From an uncultured Sphingomonas sp. (GTDB lineage: Bacteria; Pseudomonadota; Alphaproteobacteria; Sphingomonadales; Sphingomonadaceae), in assembly GCA_913776045.1 (NCBI GenBank), contig CAJYOI010000039.1, positions 17,664 to 81,663 of the forward strand: 64,000 bases of DNA, read 5' to 3'. The notes beneath the pieces were generated by a model. That model was not told the DNA's origin. It worked only from the letters and a program-made list of their open reading frames with translations, and ran no database searches. Position 1 is the first letter of the stretch, and every line of letters begins with the position of its first letter. A program made the position numbers and the translations under genes. This document shows positions 9,024 through 16,611 of this stretch, in pieces.

Positions 9024-10370
9024 ATGGCATCCGCAGCCGATAACCTGGCATCCGGCCTCAATCTGTCCAAGTTCGGCAAGGCGACCGACCTCAAGAAGCG
9101 CCTGTGGTTCACCATCGGCGCGCTGATCGTGTTCCGCCTGCTGAGCTACGTACCCCTGCCGGGCGTCGATGCGACGGGCCTTGCAGCACTCGCCAACCGC
9201 TCGCGCGGCGGCGTGCTCGACTTTTTCAATACCTTCTCGGGCGGCGCGCTTGAACGCGCGTCGCTGATCGCGTTGGGCGTCATGCCCTACATCACGGCGT
9301 CGATCGTCGTGCAGCTGGCGACCTCGCTCAGCCCGCAGCTCGCCGCGATCAAGAAAGAAGGCGAATCGGGCCGCAAGAAGCTCAACCAGTACACCCGCTA
9401 CGGCACGGTGCTGCTGACCGCGATCCAGGGCTATTTCATCGCGACCGGCTTCGAGGCCGGCGGCGCGGTGGTCGAGCCGGGCGTCGTCTTCCGCGTGACC
9501 GCGATCGTCTCGCTGATCGGCGGTACGATGTTCCTGATGTGGCTGGGTGAGCAGATCACCAGCCGCGGTGTCGGCAACGGCATCTCGCTCATCATCATGG
9601 CGGGTATCGTCGCCCACCTGCCGCGCACGCTGATCCAGCTGTTCGAGGGCGGCCGCTCGGGCTCGCTCAATCCGCTGTCGGTCGCGGCGATCATCGTCGC
9701 CGTCATCGCGCTGGTCCTGTTCATCTGCTTCATGGAGCGCGCCCAGCGCCGCATCCTGATCCAGTATCCCAAGCGCCAGACCGCGCGCGGCGTCCAGGCC
9801 GAGCGCAGCCACCTGCCGCTGAAGCTGAACACCGCGGGCGTCATTCCGCCGATCTTCGCATCGTCGTTGCTGCTGCTGCCGCTGACAATCACCCAGTTCG
9901 CAGGTCAGCGCGTTGCCGGTGAAAGCGCGTTTGGCGACTTCGTCATCACGCTGAACCAGTATCTGACGCACGGGTCGCCGGTGTACATGGCGCTGTATGG
10001 CGCGGGCATCATCTTCTTCTCGTTCTTCTACACCGCGGTCGTCTTCAATCCGGAAGAGACGGCGGACAATCTGAAGCGCTACGGCGGGTTCATCCCGGGC
10101 ATTCGTCCGGGCAAGAACACCGAAAATTACTTCGATTACGTGCTGACCCGCATCACCGTGATCGGTGCGGCGTATCTGACGGTCATCTGCCTGCTGCCGG
10201 AATATCTGGTGTCGGCGCTCAGTATTCCGTTCTATCTGGGCGGTACCAGCCTGCTCATCGTCGTGAACGTGACGATGGACACGGTGACGCAGATCCAGTC
10301 GCACCTGCTGGCGCACCAGTATGGCGACCTGATCAAGAAGGCCAAGCTCAAGGGTGGCCGTCTCCGCTAA
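9024..10370 (+). CDS. secY: preprotein translocase subunit SecY
   Basis: The 448-residue polytopic membrane protein is the central pore of the Sec translocon. SecY signatures include YVPLPGVDATGL in the first periplasmic/plug region, GIMPYITASIVVQL-like sequence at about residue 90 (here LGVMPYITAS), and GIRPGKNTENYFDYVLTRIT towards the C terminus. About ten hydrophobic helices fit the family. It follows rplO and precedes adk, as in most bacteria. Confidence 0.98.
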   Translation: MASAADNLASGLNLSKFGKATDLKKRLWFTIGALIVFRLLSYVPLPGVDATGLAALANRSRGGVLDFFNTFSGGALERASLIALGVMPYITASIVVQLATSLSPQLAAIKKEGESGRKKLNQYTRYGTVLLTAIQGYFIATGFEAGGAVVEPGVVFRVTAIVSLIGGTMFLMWLGEQITSRGVGNGISLIIMAGIVAHLPRTLIQLFEGGRSGSLNPLSVAAIIVAVIALVLFICFMERAQRRILIQYPKRQTARGVQAERSHLPLKLNTAGVIPPIFASSLLLLPLTITQFAGQRVAGESAFGDFVITLNQYLTHGSPVYMALYGAGIIFFSFFYTAVVFNPEETADNLKRYGGFIPGIRPGKNTENYFDYVLTRITVIGAAYLTVICLLPEYLVSALSIPFYLGGTSLLIVVNVTMDTVTQIQSHLLAHQYGDLIKKAKLKGGRLR

Positions 10371-10421
10371 GGGACGGCTGCGCCTTACGATCCATTCCAA
10401 TCGCGACAGGGGAGCCGCGAC

Positions 10422-11075
10422 GTGAACATCATCCTGCTTGGTCCGCCGGGTGCGGGTAAGGGAACCCAGGCGAGCCGGCTCGAGGCCGATCGCGGCATGG
10501 TCCAGCTGTCGACCGGCGACATGCTGCGCGCGGCGGTCAAGGCAGGCACGCCCGTCGGGCTGCAGGCCAAGGCGGTGATGGAAGCGGGCGAACTCGTCTC
10601 CGACGCGATCGTCTCGGCGCTGATCGGTGAGCGGCTCGACATGGCCGACACCGCTAACGGCGCGATCTTCGATGGCTATCCCCGTACCGGAGCCCAGGCC
10701 GAGGCGCTCGACCTGCTGCTGAGCGAGCGCGGGCGCAAGCTGGACGCGGTGATCGAGCTTGCCGTGAACGAGGATGCGCTGGTCGAGCGCATCACCGGCC
10801 GTTTCACATGCGCCAAGTGCGGCGCGGGCTATCACGACACGTTCAAGCAGCCGGCCGTCGAGGGCGTCTGCGACGTCTGTGGCTCTGACGAATTCAAGCG
10901 TCGTCCCGACGACAACGCCGAGACGGTCCGCACGCGCATGGCCGAATATCGCGCCAAGACCGCGCCGATCCTGCCGATCTACGAAGCCCGCGGTATCGTC
11001 CACCGCGTCGACGGCATGGCCGACATCGCGCAGGTGACGACCGAGATCGAAGCGATCCTCGACAGGCTGACGTAA
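10422..11075 (+). CDS. adk: adenylate kinase
   Basis: The 217-residue enzyme interconverts ATP+AMP and 2 ADP. The P-loop GPPGAGKGTQ is at residues 7-16 and the AMP-binding segment includes GDMLRAAVKAGT and FDGYPRT. The LID domain carries four cysteines in CAKCGAGYHD and CDVCGSDEF, indicating a structural zinc. GTG is used as start, preceded by a GGGGAG ribosome binding site 7 bases upstream. It lies 51 bases after secY, probably co-transcribed. Confidence 0.98.
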   Translation: MNIILLGPPGAGKGTQASRLEADRGMVQLSTGDMLRAAVKAGTPVGLQAKAVMEAGELVSDAIVSALIGERLDMADTANGAIFDGYPRTGAQAEALDLLLSERGRKLDAVIELAVNEDALVERITGRFTCAKCGAGYHDTFKQPAVEGVCDVCGSDEFKRRPDDNAETVRTRMAEYRAKTAPILPIYEARGIVHRVDGMADIAQVTTEIEAILDRLT

Positions 11076-11082
11076 AAGGCCG

Positions 11083-11209
11083 TCTCCTCCCTGACGAGGG
11101 GAGGGGGACCGCCGCGATGCGGTGGTGTAGGGGGGGCACCCCTATCCGGATGGCGGGACACCGCTCCGTCAGCTCTGCAGGCTGCCACCTCCCCCTTGCA
11201 GGGGAGGAT
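11083..11209. repeat. dispersed intergenic repeat with inverted TCCTCCC/GGGGAGGA ends
   Basis: The element is bounded by TCCTCCCTGACGAGGGGAGG at the left and CTCCCCCTTGCAGGGGAGGA at the right, themselves small palindromes. The middle part contains GCTCCGTCAG and GGCTGCCACC, also present in the 22569-22690 copy. It resembles REP/BIME-type elements and sits directly after adk. Confidence 0.75.
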
Positions 11210-11241
11210 TGATCCGTACTTTTGACGCCAGCCCACGGTGA

Positions 11242-11775
11242 CCCATCTTCACAGCCATTGCGCTATCCGCTGCCACGCCGGCGACCGCCGGCGTCACTAG
11301 CACCACTCCGACCAGCTTCGTGATCGAGACGGACGTCACCATCGACGCCCCACCGGCAACGGTCTGGGACACGCTGCGCAATCCGACGGGTTGGTGAAAG
11401 CCCCAACACACCTGCTCGGGCAAGTCCGCGAATCTTTACATCGACGCGCAGGCGACCGGCTGTTTCTGCGAACGTCTGGATGACAAGGGCAGCATCGAAC
11501 ACGTCTAGATCGTATACGCGCAGGCTCGACGGATGATCCGCATGACCGATGGCCTCGGTCCGTTGCAGGCCGAGGCGGTGACCGACACGCTGACCTCCAA
11601 ACTCGATGCCGAGGGAGCGGGCGCGACGAAGCTGTCGACGACCTATCTCGGCGGCGGTTTTGGGCGGCAGGGTGGCGAGACGCCGGCGCCGGTCGTCGAC
11701 CGCGTGCTGGGCGATCAGATCGCGCGACGGAAGACGGCGCCGGAAGGTGCGTCCACGTCGTGCGCGGGAACATGA
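11242..11775 (+). pseudogene. decayed SRPBCC (Bet v1-like/AHSA1) family exported protein
   Basis: One frame reads as an SRPBCC-family protein broken by stops: a signal-like start (IFTAIALSAATPATAG), then TSFVIETDVTIDAPPATVWD and TLRNPTGW, a TGA at 11395 where the family normally has a second Trp, then SGKSANLYIDAQATGCFCER, a TAG at 11506, then RMIRMTDGLGPLQAEAV and [15 protein letters not shown]. No start codon precedes the signal region; a TGA lies at 11239. The intact frame between stops and retained motifs indicate a recent pseudogene. The family assignment is from remembered homologues. Confidence 0.75.
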
Positions 11776-11879
11776 CCCTTTTGTAATGCGTCGGCCACCC
11801 GCCGGACGTGGGGCGGGGCGTATAACGTCTTTCGGAACGGCGCCGTGCCGGACCCGAATTGACGCGAAGGAGATTGCCG

Positions 11880-12038
11880 ATGACCCGTCTGTTCCTGTCG
11901 ACCGCAGCGCTGGCGCTCGTCGCCGCGCCGACGATCGCCGCGGCACAGCAACCGGCGCCTGCGAAGACCGCGGCTGCCAAGCACAAGGTCGTCGCGACCA
12001 AGACCGTCAAGACGGTAACGACGACCAAGAAGAAGTAA
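11880..12038 (+). CDS. small exported Lys/Thr-rich protein (52 aa), unknown function
   Basis: This short gene has a good AAGGAG ribosome binding site 7 bases before the ATG. The product starts with a signal peptide (MTRLFLSTAALALVAAPTIA followed by AAQ), leaving a mature peptide of about 30 residues rich in Lys, Ala and Thr (KHKVVATKTVKTVTTTKKK). Similar tiny Lys-rich exported peptides are commonly left as hypothetical in sphingomonads. A terminator-like hairpin follows. No function can be assigned. Confidence 0.6.
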   Translation: MTRLFLSTAALALVAAPTIAAAQQPAPAKTAAAKHKVVATKTVKTVTTTKKK

Positions 12039-12105
12039 CGCCCTGAAGACACATTGAAATCCCTGTGTTTCCCCGGGGGGTAACTCCCCTTTCTCCCGGG
12101 GTGCG

Positions 12106-12151
12106 GCGGCCGGTGAAGGATACTCCCGCCTTCCCGGCCGCATTGCGTTTT
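12106..12151 (+). terminator. terminator-like hairpin after the small exported peptide gene
   Basis: GCGGCCGG (12106-12113) pairs with CCGGCCGC (12134-12141), and TTTT is reached within seven bases. A second GC palindrome, CCCCGGG/CCCGGGG at 12071-12101, lies just before it. Both fall between the stop at 12038 and the sensor kinase start at 12214. Confidence 0.45.
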
Positions 12152-12213
12152 GCCGACACGCGCGCCTTATTGGGGCGCATGCACCGCACAGATCCAACGC
12201 CCGGCCTACGCTG

Positions 12214-13557
12214 ATGGCCCTGTCGACGACCGCCCGCCTGGGGTTAATGACCGTCGCGCTCGCGCTGGTCGCCGGTTGGGTGCCGGTCGGCTTCCTCTGG
12301 CATTCCACGCACAACGACGCGATCGAGACGCTGCGCCGCGACACGCTGGAGCGCAGTCGCATCCTGTCCGCCGCGATCGGGCGGGATGGGAGGCGCGCTC
12401 TAGACGATGCGGTCGCGCAGACGCATCTGCCGGGCGACGCCTCGCTGATCGTCGCGATGGTCGATGACGAGGGACGTCGGCTCTCGGGGGTCGGGCCGTT
12501 ACAGCTATCCAGTGTTCCGACTCCTGGCTTTCGCATCGCGCACATCGGTACGAACCCGCCGTGGAACACGCGCGAGGCGGGTGTGGAGATTACGCGCAAC
12601 GGCACGGCCTGGCTCGTTACCGGCAGGTTGCTTGACGATTGGGAGACAGCGCAGCGCGGGATCGAACGGGCGCTGGCATTGTCCGCGCTGGTGTCGCTCG
12701 TGTTGGGCGTGGCGGGGGCGGCGGTGCTGATGCGGTCGATCACGCGTCGCATCGATGGCGTCGCCACGACCGCCGATGCGGTCGCCGGTGGTGATCTCGC
12801 GCGCCGGGTCGCGTTGCCGGCGGCGGGGCATGACGCGTTCGATCGCCTGGGCCTGCGCGTCAATGCCATGCTCGACCGGATCGAGCGGCTGATGGAGGAG
12901 CTGCGCATCGTCACCGACAGCCTGGCGCACGACCTGCGATCGCCGGTCGCTCGCCTGCGCGCCAAGGCGGAAGCCGCGCTGCTCGCGCCCGACGATGCCC
13001 AGCGCGAGGCGGCGCTGGGCGGGCTGATCGGTGAGGCCGACGTGCTCGGGCGCATGCTCGCCGTGCTGTTGGAGATCAGCCGCTTCGAAGCGACGGCGCG
13101 CCGCACCGGCTTCACAACGGCCGAGCCGGCCGAGATCGCCGCGGCGCTGGCCGAGCTTTACGAACCTGTCCTCGAAGACGCCGGTATCGCCTTCACTGCC
13201 GACATCGCGCCGGTCGCGCCGGTGGAGCTTCACCGCGAGCTTCTGTCGCAGGCGATCGCCAATTTGATCGACAACGCCGTCCGCCACGCGCCCGATGGCG
13301 GCAGCATCACCCTGTCGGTGACGGACAGCCCCGATGGCGTGCACATAGCGGTCGGCGATCGCGGCCCCGGTATCGCGCCGGCAGACCGTGAGGCGGCGCT
13401 GCGCCGGTTCGGTCGACTCGATCCGGCCCGCAGCAAGCCGGGGGCGGGGCTGGGACTGACGCTCGTCGCTGCGGTCGCCAAGATGCACGGTGGGCGCCTC
13501 GAGCTCGGCGACAATGCGCCGGGTCTGCGCGCGACGGTGATTTTGCCGCGCAGTTGA
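12214..13557 (+). CDS. sensor histidine kinase, orphan
   Basis: The 447-residue membrane kinase has a first transmembrane helix at about residues 9-29, a periplasmic sensor region to about 153, a second helix at about 154-176, a HAMP linker, a HisKA domain with phospho-acceptor His239 in LAHDLRSPVARL, and an ATPase domain with N-box NLIDNAVRHAPDGG, GDRGPGIAP and GAGLGLTLV. It resembles OmpR-family partner kinases, but no response regulator lies beside it; the window's only one is phoB, which has its own phoR. The ligand is unknown. Confidence 0.9.
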   Translation: MALSTTARLGLMTVALALVAGWVPVGFLWHSTHNDAIETLRRDTLERSRILSAAIGRDGRRALDDAVAQTHLPGDASLIVAMVDDEGRRLSGVGPLQLSSVPTPGFRIAHIGTNPPWNTREAGVEITRNGTAWLVTGRLLDDWETAQRGIERALALSALVSLVLGVAGAAVLMRSITRRIDGVATTADAVAGGDLARRVALPAAGHDAFDRLGLRVNAMLDRIERLMEELRIVTDSLAHDLRSPVARLRAKAEAALLAPDDAQREAALGGLIGEADVLGRMLAVLLEISRFEATARRTGFTTAEPAEIAAALAELYEPVLEDAGIAFTADIAPVAPVELHRELLSQAIANLIDNAVRHAPDGGSITLSVTDSPDGVHIAVGDRGPGIAPADREAALRRFGRLDPARSKPGAGLGLTLVAAVAKMHGGRLELGDNAPGLRATVILPRS

Positions 13558-13668
13558 TCCGCGTGGCCGCAAAGGGCAGGGCAGGGACACGCCCACGGTC
13601 GAGCTGATCTGGGCCGGCGGCGCGGTCGCCAAATGGTCGCGTTTGCACCGGAACGGCCGGCAGACGGG

Positions 13669-13697
13669 TTGACTCGTCCTGCTCCGCCCCCTAATTG
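13669..13697 (+). promoter_or_regulatory. candidate promoter for the alpha (rpsM-rpsK-rpoA-rplQ) cluster
   Basis: TTGACT, a good -35 match, is followed after 17 bases by TAATTG within CGCCCCCTAATTG. The first gene downstream, rpsM, starts 130 bases later, leaving a leader with a GCGCAC/GTGCGT stem-loop near 13739-13762. The -10 match is weak, so this is a candidate. The rest of the 272-base gap (13558-13829) shows no convincing gene. Confidence 0.4.
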
Positions 13698-13829
13698 CCG
13701 CGACTTCCGAACCTCCGGTTGGCCGGCGGCGCCTTTGGCGCACGTCGGTATTCGTGCGTTTCGGAGTATTTCAACGCGATGAGATGCGTCGGCGGCCATG
13801 TCGACGTGTGGAGCTGGGAGACCAAATTC

Positions 13830-14198
13830 ATGGCACGTATTGCGGGCGTCAACATCCCGACCAACAAGCGCGTAATCATCGCGCTGCAGTATATCCACGG
13901 CATCGGCCCGGCCAAGGCCAAGGAACTGACGACCAAGCTGGAGATCGCTCCGGAACGTCGCGTGCAGGACCTGACCGACCAGGAAGTCCTGCAGATCCGC
14001 GAAGCGATCGACGCCGGCTACACCGTGGAAGGCGATCTGCGTCGCCAGACCGCGATGAACATCAAGCGTCTGATGGACCTGGCCTGCTACCGCGGCCTGC
14101 GTCACCGCAAGGGCCTGCCGGTCCGCGGTCAGCGCACGCACACCAACGCGCGTACCCGCAAGGGTAAGGCCAAGCCGATCGCGGGCAAGAAGAAGTAA
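13830..14198 (+). CDS. rpsM: 30S ribosomal protein S13 (uS13)
   Basis: The 122-residue protein starts [14 protein letters not shown] and contains [12 protein letters not shown] and the C-terminal [18 protein letters not shown], all diagnostic. The internal ATG at 13830 was chosen because it gives the conserved N terminus and has a GGGAG ribosome binding site. uS13 forms head-body and intersubunit contacts with tRNA. Confidence 0.98.
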   Translation: MARIAGVNIPTNKRVIIALQYIHGIGPAKAKELTTKLEIAPERRVQDLTDQEVLQIREAIDAGYTVEGDLRRQTAMNIKRLMDLACYRGLRHRKGLPVRGQRTHTNARTRKGKAKPIAGKKK

Positions 14199-14305
14199 TC
14201 GGCGCGGGGCGCTGACTACTCCGCCGGAGGCAGGCATGAGGCAGACCGCCCGCCGCCATCCGGACTTCCCTCGATCCACTTGAGACATCAGGTCAGGAAC
14301 ACCAT

Positions 14306-14695
14306 ATGGCACAAGCACCGCAGCGTATTCGCCGTCGCGAGCGCAAGAACATCACCGCCGGCGTCGCGCACGTGAACGCCAGCTTCAACAACACCATGAT
14401 CACCATCACCGATGCCCAGGGCAATGCGATCAGCTGGTCGTCGGCCGGCATGATGGGCTTCAAGGGCTCGCGCAAGTCGACCCCGTATGCGGCGCAGGTC
14501 GCAGCGGAAGACGCCGGCAAGAAGGCCGCCGAGCATGGCGTCCGCACTCTGGAAGTCGAAGTGAAGGGCCCGGGTTCGGGCCGCGAATCGGCGCTGCGCG
14601 CGCTGCAGGCGGTCGGTTTCCAGATCACTTCGATCCGCGACGTGACCTCGATCCCGCACAACGGCGTGCGTCCGTCGAAGCGTCGCCGCGTCTGA
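14306..14695 (+). CDS. rpsK: 30S ribosomal protein S11 (uS11)
   Basis: The 129-residue protein contains [20 protein letters not shown] and the C-terminal [10 protein letters not shown], typical of uS11 at the mRNA exit. It follows rpsM after 107 bases. No rpsD gene follows it here, unlike in E. coli, and a strong terminator separates it from rpoA. Confidence 0.98.
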   Translation: MAQAPQRIRRRERKNITAGVAHVNASFNNTMITITDAQGNAISWSSAGMMGFKGSRKSTPYAAQVAAEDAGKKAAEHGVRTLEVEVKGPGSGRESALRALQAVGFQITSIRDVTSIPHNGVRPSKRRRV

Positions 14696-14706
14696 TTACC
14701 GTTCGT

Positions 14707-14749
14707 CGGTTCGCGCGCGGTTGATCGCGCTGCGCGAACCGATTTTTTT
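14707..14749 (+). terminator. strong intrinsic terminator between rpsK and rpoA
   Basis: CGGTTCGCGC (14707-14716) pairs perfectly with GCGCGAACCG (14732-14741), and seven T residues follow after one A. This is the best intrinsic terminator inside the ribosomal cluster. It lies only 48 bases before the rpoA start, so it probably tunes RpoA relative to the ribosomal proteins. Confidence 0.85.
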
Positions 14750-14796
14750 CCAGGCGTCGGCCCGATCAGCCGGTGTCCAAGAGCAAGGGGTAGCCC

Positions 14797-15858
14797 GTGT
14801 CCGTCAATCCCAAGAACTGGCAGGAACTCAAGAAGCCCAACGGCCTCGAGAAGAAGGGCGGCGATGGCAAGCGCAAGTCGACCTTCGTCGCCGAGCCGCT
14901 GGAGCGCGGCTTCGGCCTGACGCTCGGCAACGCGCTGCGTCGCGTTCTGCTGTCGAGCCTTCAGGGCGCCGCCGTCACCTCGATCAAGATCGAGAACGTG
15001 CTGCACGAGTTCTCGTCGCTGGCCGGCGTCCGTGAGGACGTGACGGACATCGTCCTGAACGTGAAGCAGCTCGCCATCCGCATGCAGGGCGAGGGGCCGA
15101 AGCGCCTCCAGCTCAGCGCGACGGGTCCGGGCGAAGTGAAGGCCGGCGACATCGCGGTGACCGGTGATATCGAGGTGATGAACCCCGATCTCGTCATCTG
15201 CCATCTCGACGACGGCGCGACGCTGAACATGGAACTGACCGCCGACACCGGCAAGGGTTACGTTCCGGCCGCGAACAACCGTCCGGCCGATGCGCCCATC
15301 GGTCTGATTCCGGTCGACGCACTGTATTCGCCGGTCCGCCAGGTGTCGTACAAGGTCGATCCGACCCGCGTCGGCCAGGACCTCGATTATGACAAGCTGA
15401 CGCTGACCGTCGAAACCGACGGCACGGTGACCCCGGAAGACGCGGTGGCCTATGCCGGCCGCATCCTTCAGGACCAGCTGGCGCTGTTCGTCCACTTCGA
15501 CGATTCGAGCGTCACCCGCTCGGCGCCGATCGGCGTGGCCGTTCCTTCGGCCCAGCCGGAAGCCGCCGGCGACACCGCGACGATCAACCGCTTCCTGCTG
15601 AAGAAGGTCGACGAGCTCGAACTGTCGGTCCGCTCGGCCAACTGCCTCAAGAACGACAACATCATCTATATCGGCGACCTGGTCCAGAAGACCGAAGCCG
15701 AGATGCTGCGCACGCCGAACTTCGGCCGCAAGTCGCTCAACGAGATCAAGGAAGTGCTCTCGAGCATGGGTCTCCGACTCGGTATGGAAATCCCGGGCTG
15801 GCCGCCTGAGAACATCGAAGAGATGGCCAAGAAGCTCGAGCAGGAGATACTCGGCTAA
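14797..15858 (+). CDS. rpoA: DNA-directed RNA polymerase subunit alpha
   Basis: The 353-residue protein has the N-terminal dimerisation/assembly domain ([20 protein letters not shown]) and the C-terminal promoter-UP-element and activator-contact domain ([40 protein letters not shown]). GTG is the start, with an AAGGGG ribosome binding site. It follows the intrinsic terminator at 14707 and precedes rplQ. Confidence 0.98.
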   Translation: MSVNPKNWQELKKPNGLEKKGGDGKRKSTFVAEPLERGFGLTLGNALRRVLLSSLQGAAVTSIKIENVLHEFSSLAGVREDVTDIVLNVKQLAIRMQGEGPKRLQLSATGPGEVKAGDIAVTGDIEVMNPDLVICHLDDGATLNMELTADTGKGYVPAANNRPADAPIGLIPVDALYSPVRQVSYKVDPTRVGQDLDYDKLTLTVETDGTVTPEDAVAYAGRILQDQLALFVHFDDSSVTRSAPIGVAVPSAQPEAAGDTATINRFLLKKVDELELSVRSANCLKNDNIIYIGDLVQKTEAEMLRTPNFGRKSLNEIKEVLSSMGLRLGMEIPGWPPENIEEMAKKLEQEILG

Positions 15859-15863
15859 GCGCA

Positions 15864-15948
15864 CCGGAATAGCGCAAGCTATTCCGGAGACGCTGCCGAG
15901 CGGCCGGCGGGGGCTAAGGCCCCCGTCCGACGACGCGGCTTCGCCGCG
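15864..15948 (+). promoter_or_regulatory. three consecutive perfect hairpins after rpoA
   Basis: CCGGAATAGC-GCAA-GCTATTCCGG (15864-15887) is a 10-bp stem capped by a GNRA tetraloop. GGGGGC-TAAG-GCCCCC (15909-15924) and CGCGGC-TTC-GCCGCG (15934-15948) follow. None is followed by a T run, so processing or stability signals between rpoA and rplQ are more likely than termination. The 210-base gap has no gene. Confidence 0.55.
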
Positions 15949-16068
15949 GCGGGCTTCAAGATACAGGGCTTCGGGCAACCGAAGCGACGGTAAGTCGGTG
16001 GGCCACCGTCCTCACCAGGTCTGGGGTACCGTCAAACGGCCCCTTAACGAACGAAGAAGGAATTACTC

Positions 16069-16485
16069 ATGCGTCATCGCGTCGGCGGCCGTAAGCTGCA
16101 GCGTACCTCGGCCCATCGTCTTGCGCTGTTCCGCAACATGTCGGCCGCGCTCATCAAGCATGAGCAGATCACCACGACCCTCGCCAAGGCGAAGGAACTG
16201 CGTCCCTACGTCGAAAAGCTGATCACGCTGGCGAAGAAGGGTGGTCTTTCGAACCGCCGTCTGGCCCATGCCCGTCTGCTCGACGATGCGCAGCTGACCA
16301 AGCTGTTCGACGTTCTCGCCTCGCGCTACGCCGACCGCAACGGCGGCTATACTCGCATCATCAAGGCCGGCATCCGCGCGTCGGACGCCTCGCCGATGGC
16401 GATCATCGAATTCGTCGACCGCGACGTCTCGGCCAAGGGGCAGGATTCGGGTCCGGTGATGACCGAGGAATTCGAAGAGGCGTAA
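16069..16485 (+). CDS. rplQ: 50S ribosomal protein L17 (bL17)
   Basis: The 138-residue protein starts [17 protein letters not shown] and contains the bL17 motifs [16 protein letters not shown] and [11 protein letters not shown]-terminal tail ([12 protein letters not shown]) extends it slightly beyond the E. coli protein, as often in alphaproteobacteria. It ends the alpha cluster before a strong terminator. Confidence 0.98.
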   Translation: MRHRVGGRKLQRTSAHRLALFRNMSAALIKHEQITTTLAKAKELRPYVEKLITLAKKGGLSNRRLAHARLLDDAQLTKLFDVLASRYADRNGGYTRIIKAGIRASDASPMAIIEFVDRDVSAKGQDSGPVMTEEFEEA

Positions 16486-16557
16486 GTCTTTTCGCCCTCT
16501 CGTCCGAAGGGACGGTTGACAGGGATAGGCGTGCACTTCGCAGCCTAAACACTTGAA

Positions 16558-16594
16558 GGGGAGGCCGCACCGGCTACGGTGCGGCCTCCCTTTT
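16558..16594 (+). terminator. strong intrinsic terminator ending the alpha cluster
   Basis: GGGAGGCCGCACC (16559-16571) pairs perfectly with GGTGCGGCCTCCC (16578-16590), followed by TTTT. It separates rplQ from the peptidase gene and rules out an upstream start of that gene inside the stem. Confidence 0.88.
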
Positions 16595-16611
16595 CGTATC
16601 CGGAGATCCCG

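Noticed and set aside
8958-11003. A 681-codon minus-strand open frame across secY and adk
   Set aside because: Antisense to conserved genes, with low-complexity composition and no recognisable motif.
14293-15978. A 561-codon minus-strand frame opposite rpsK and rpoA
   Set aside because: Antisense to essential conserved genes and crosses a strong terminator; not a plausible gene.
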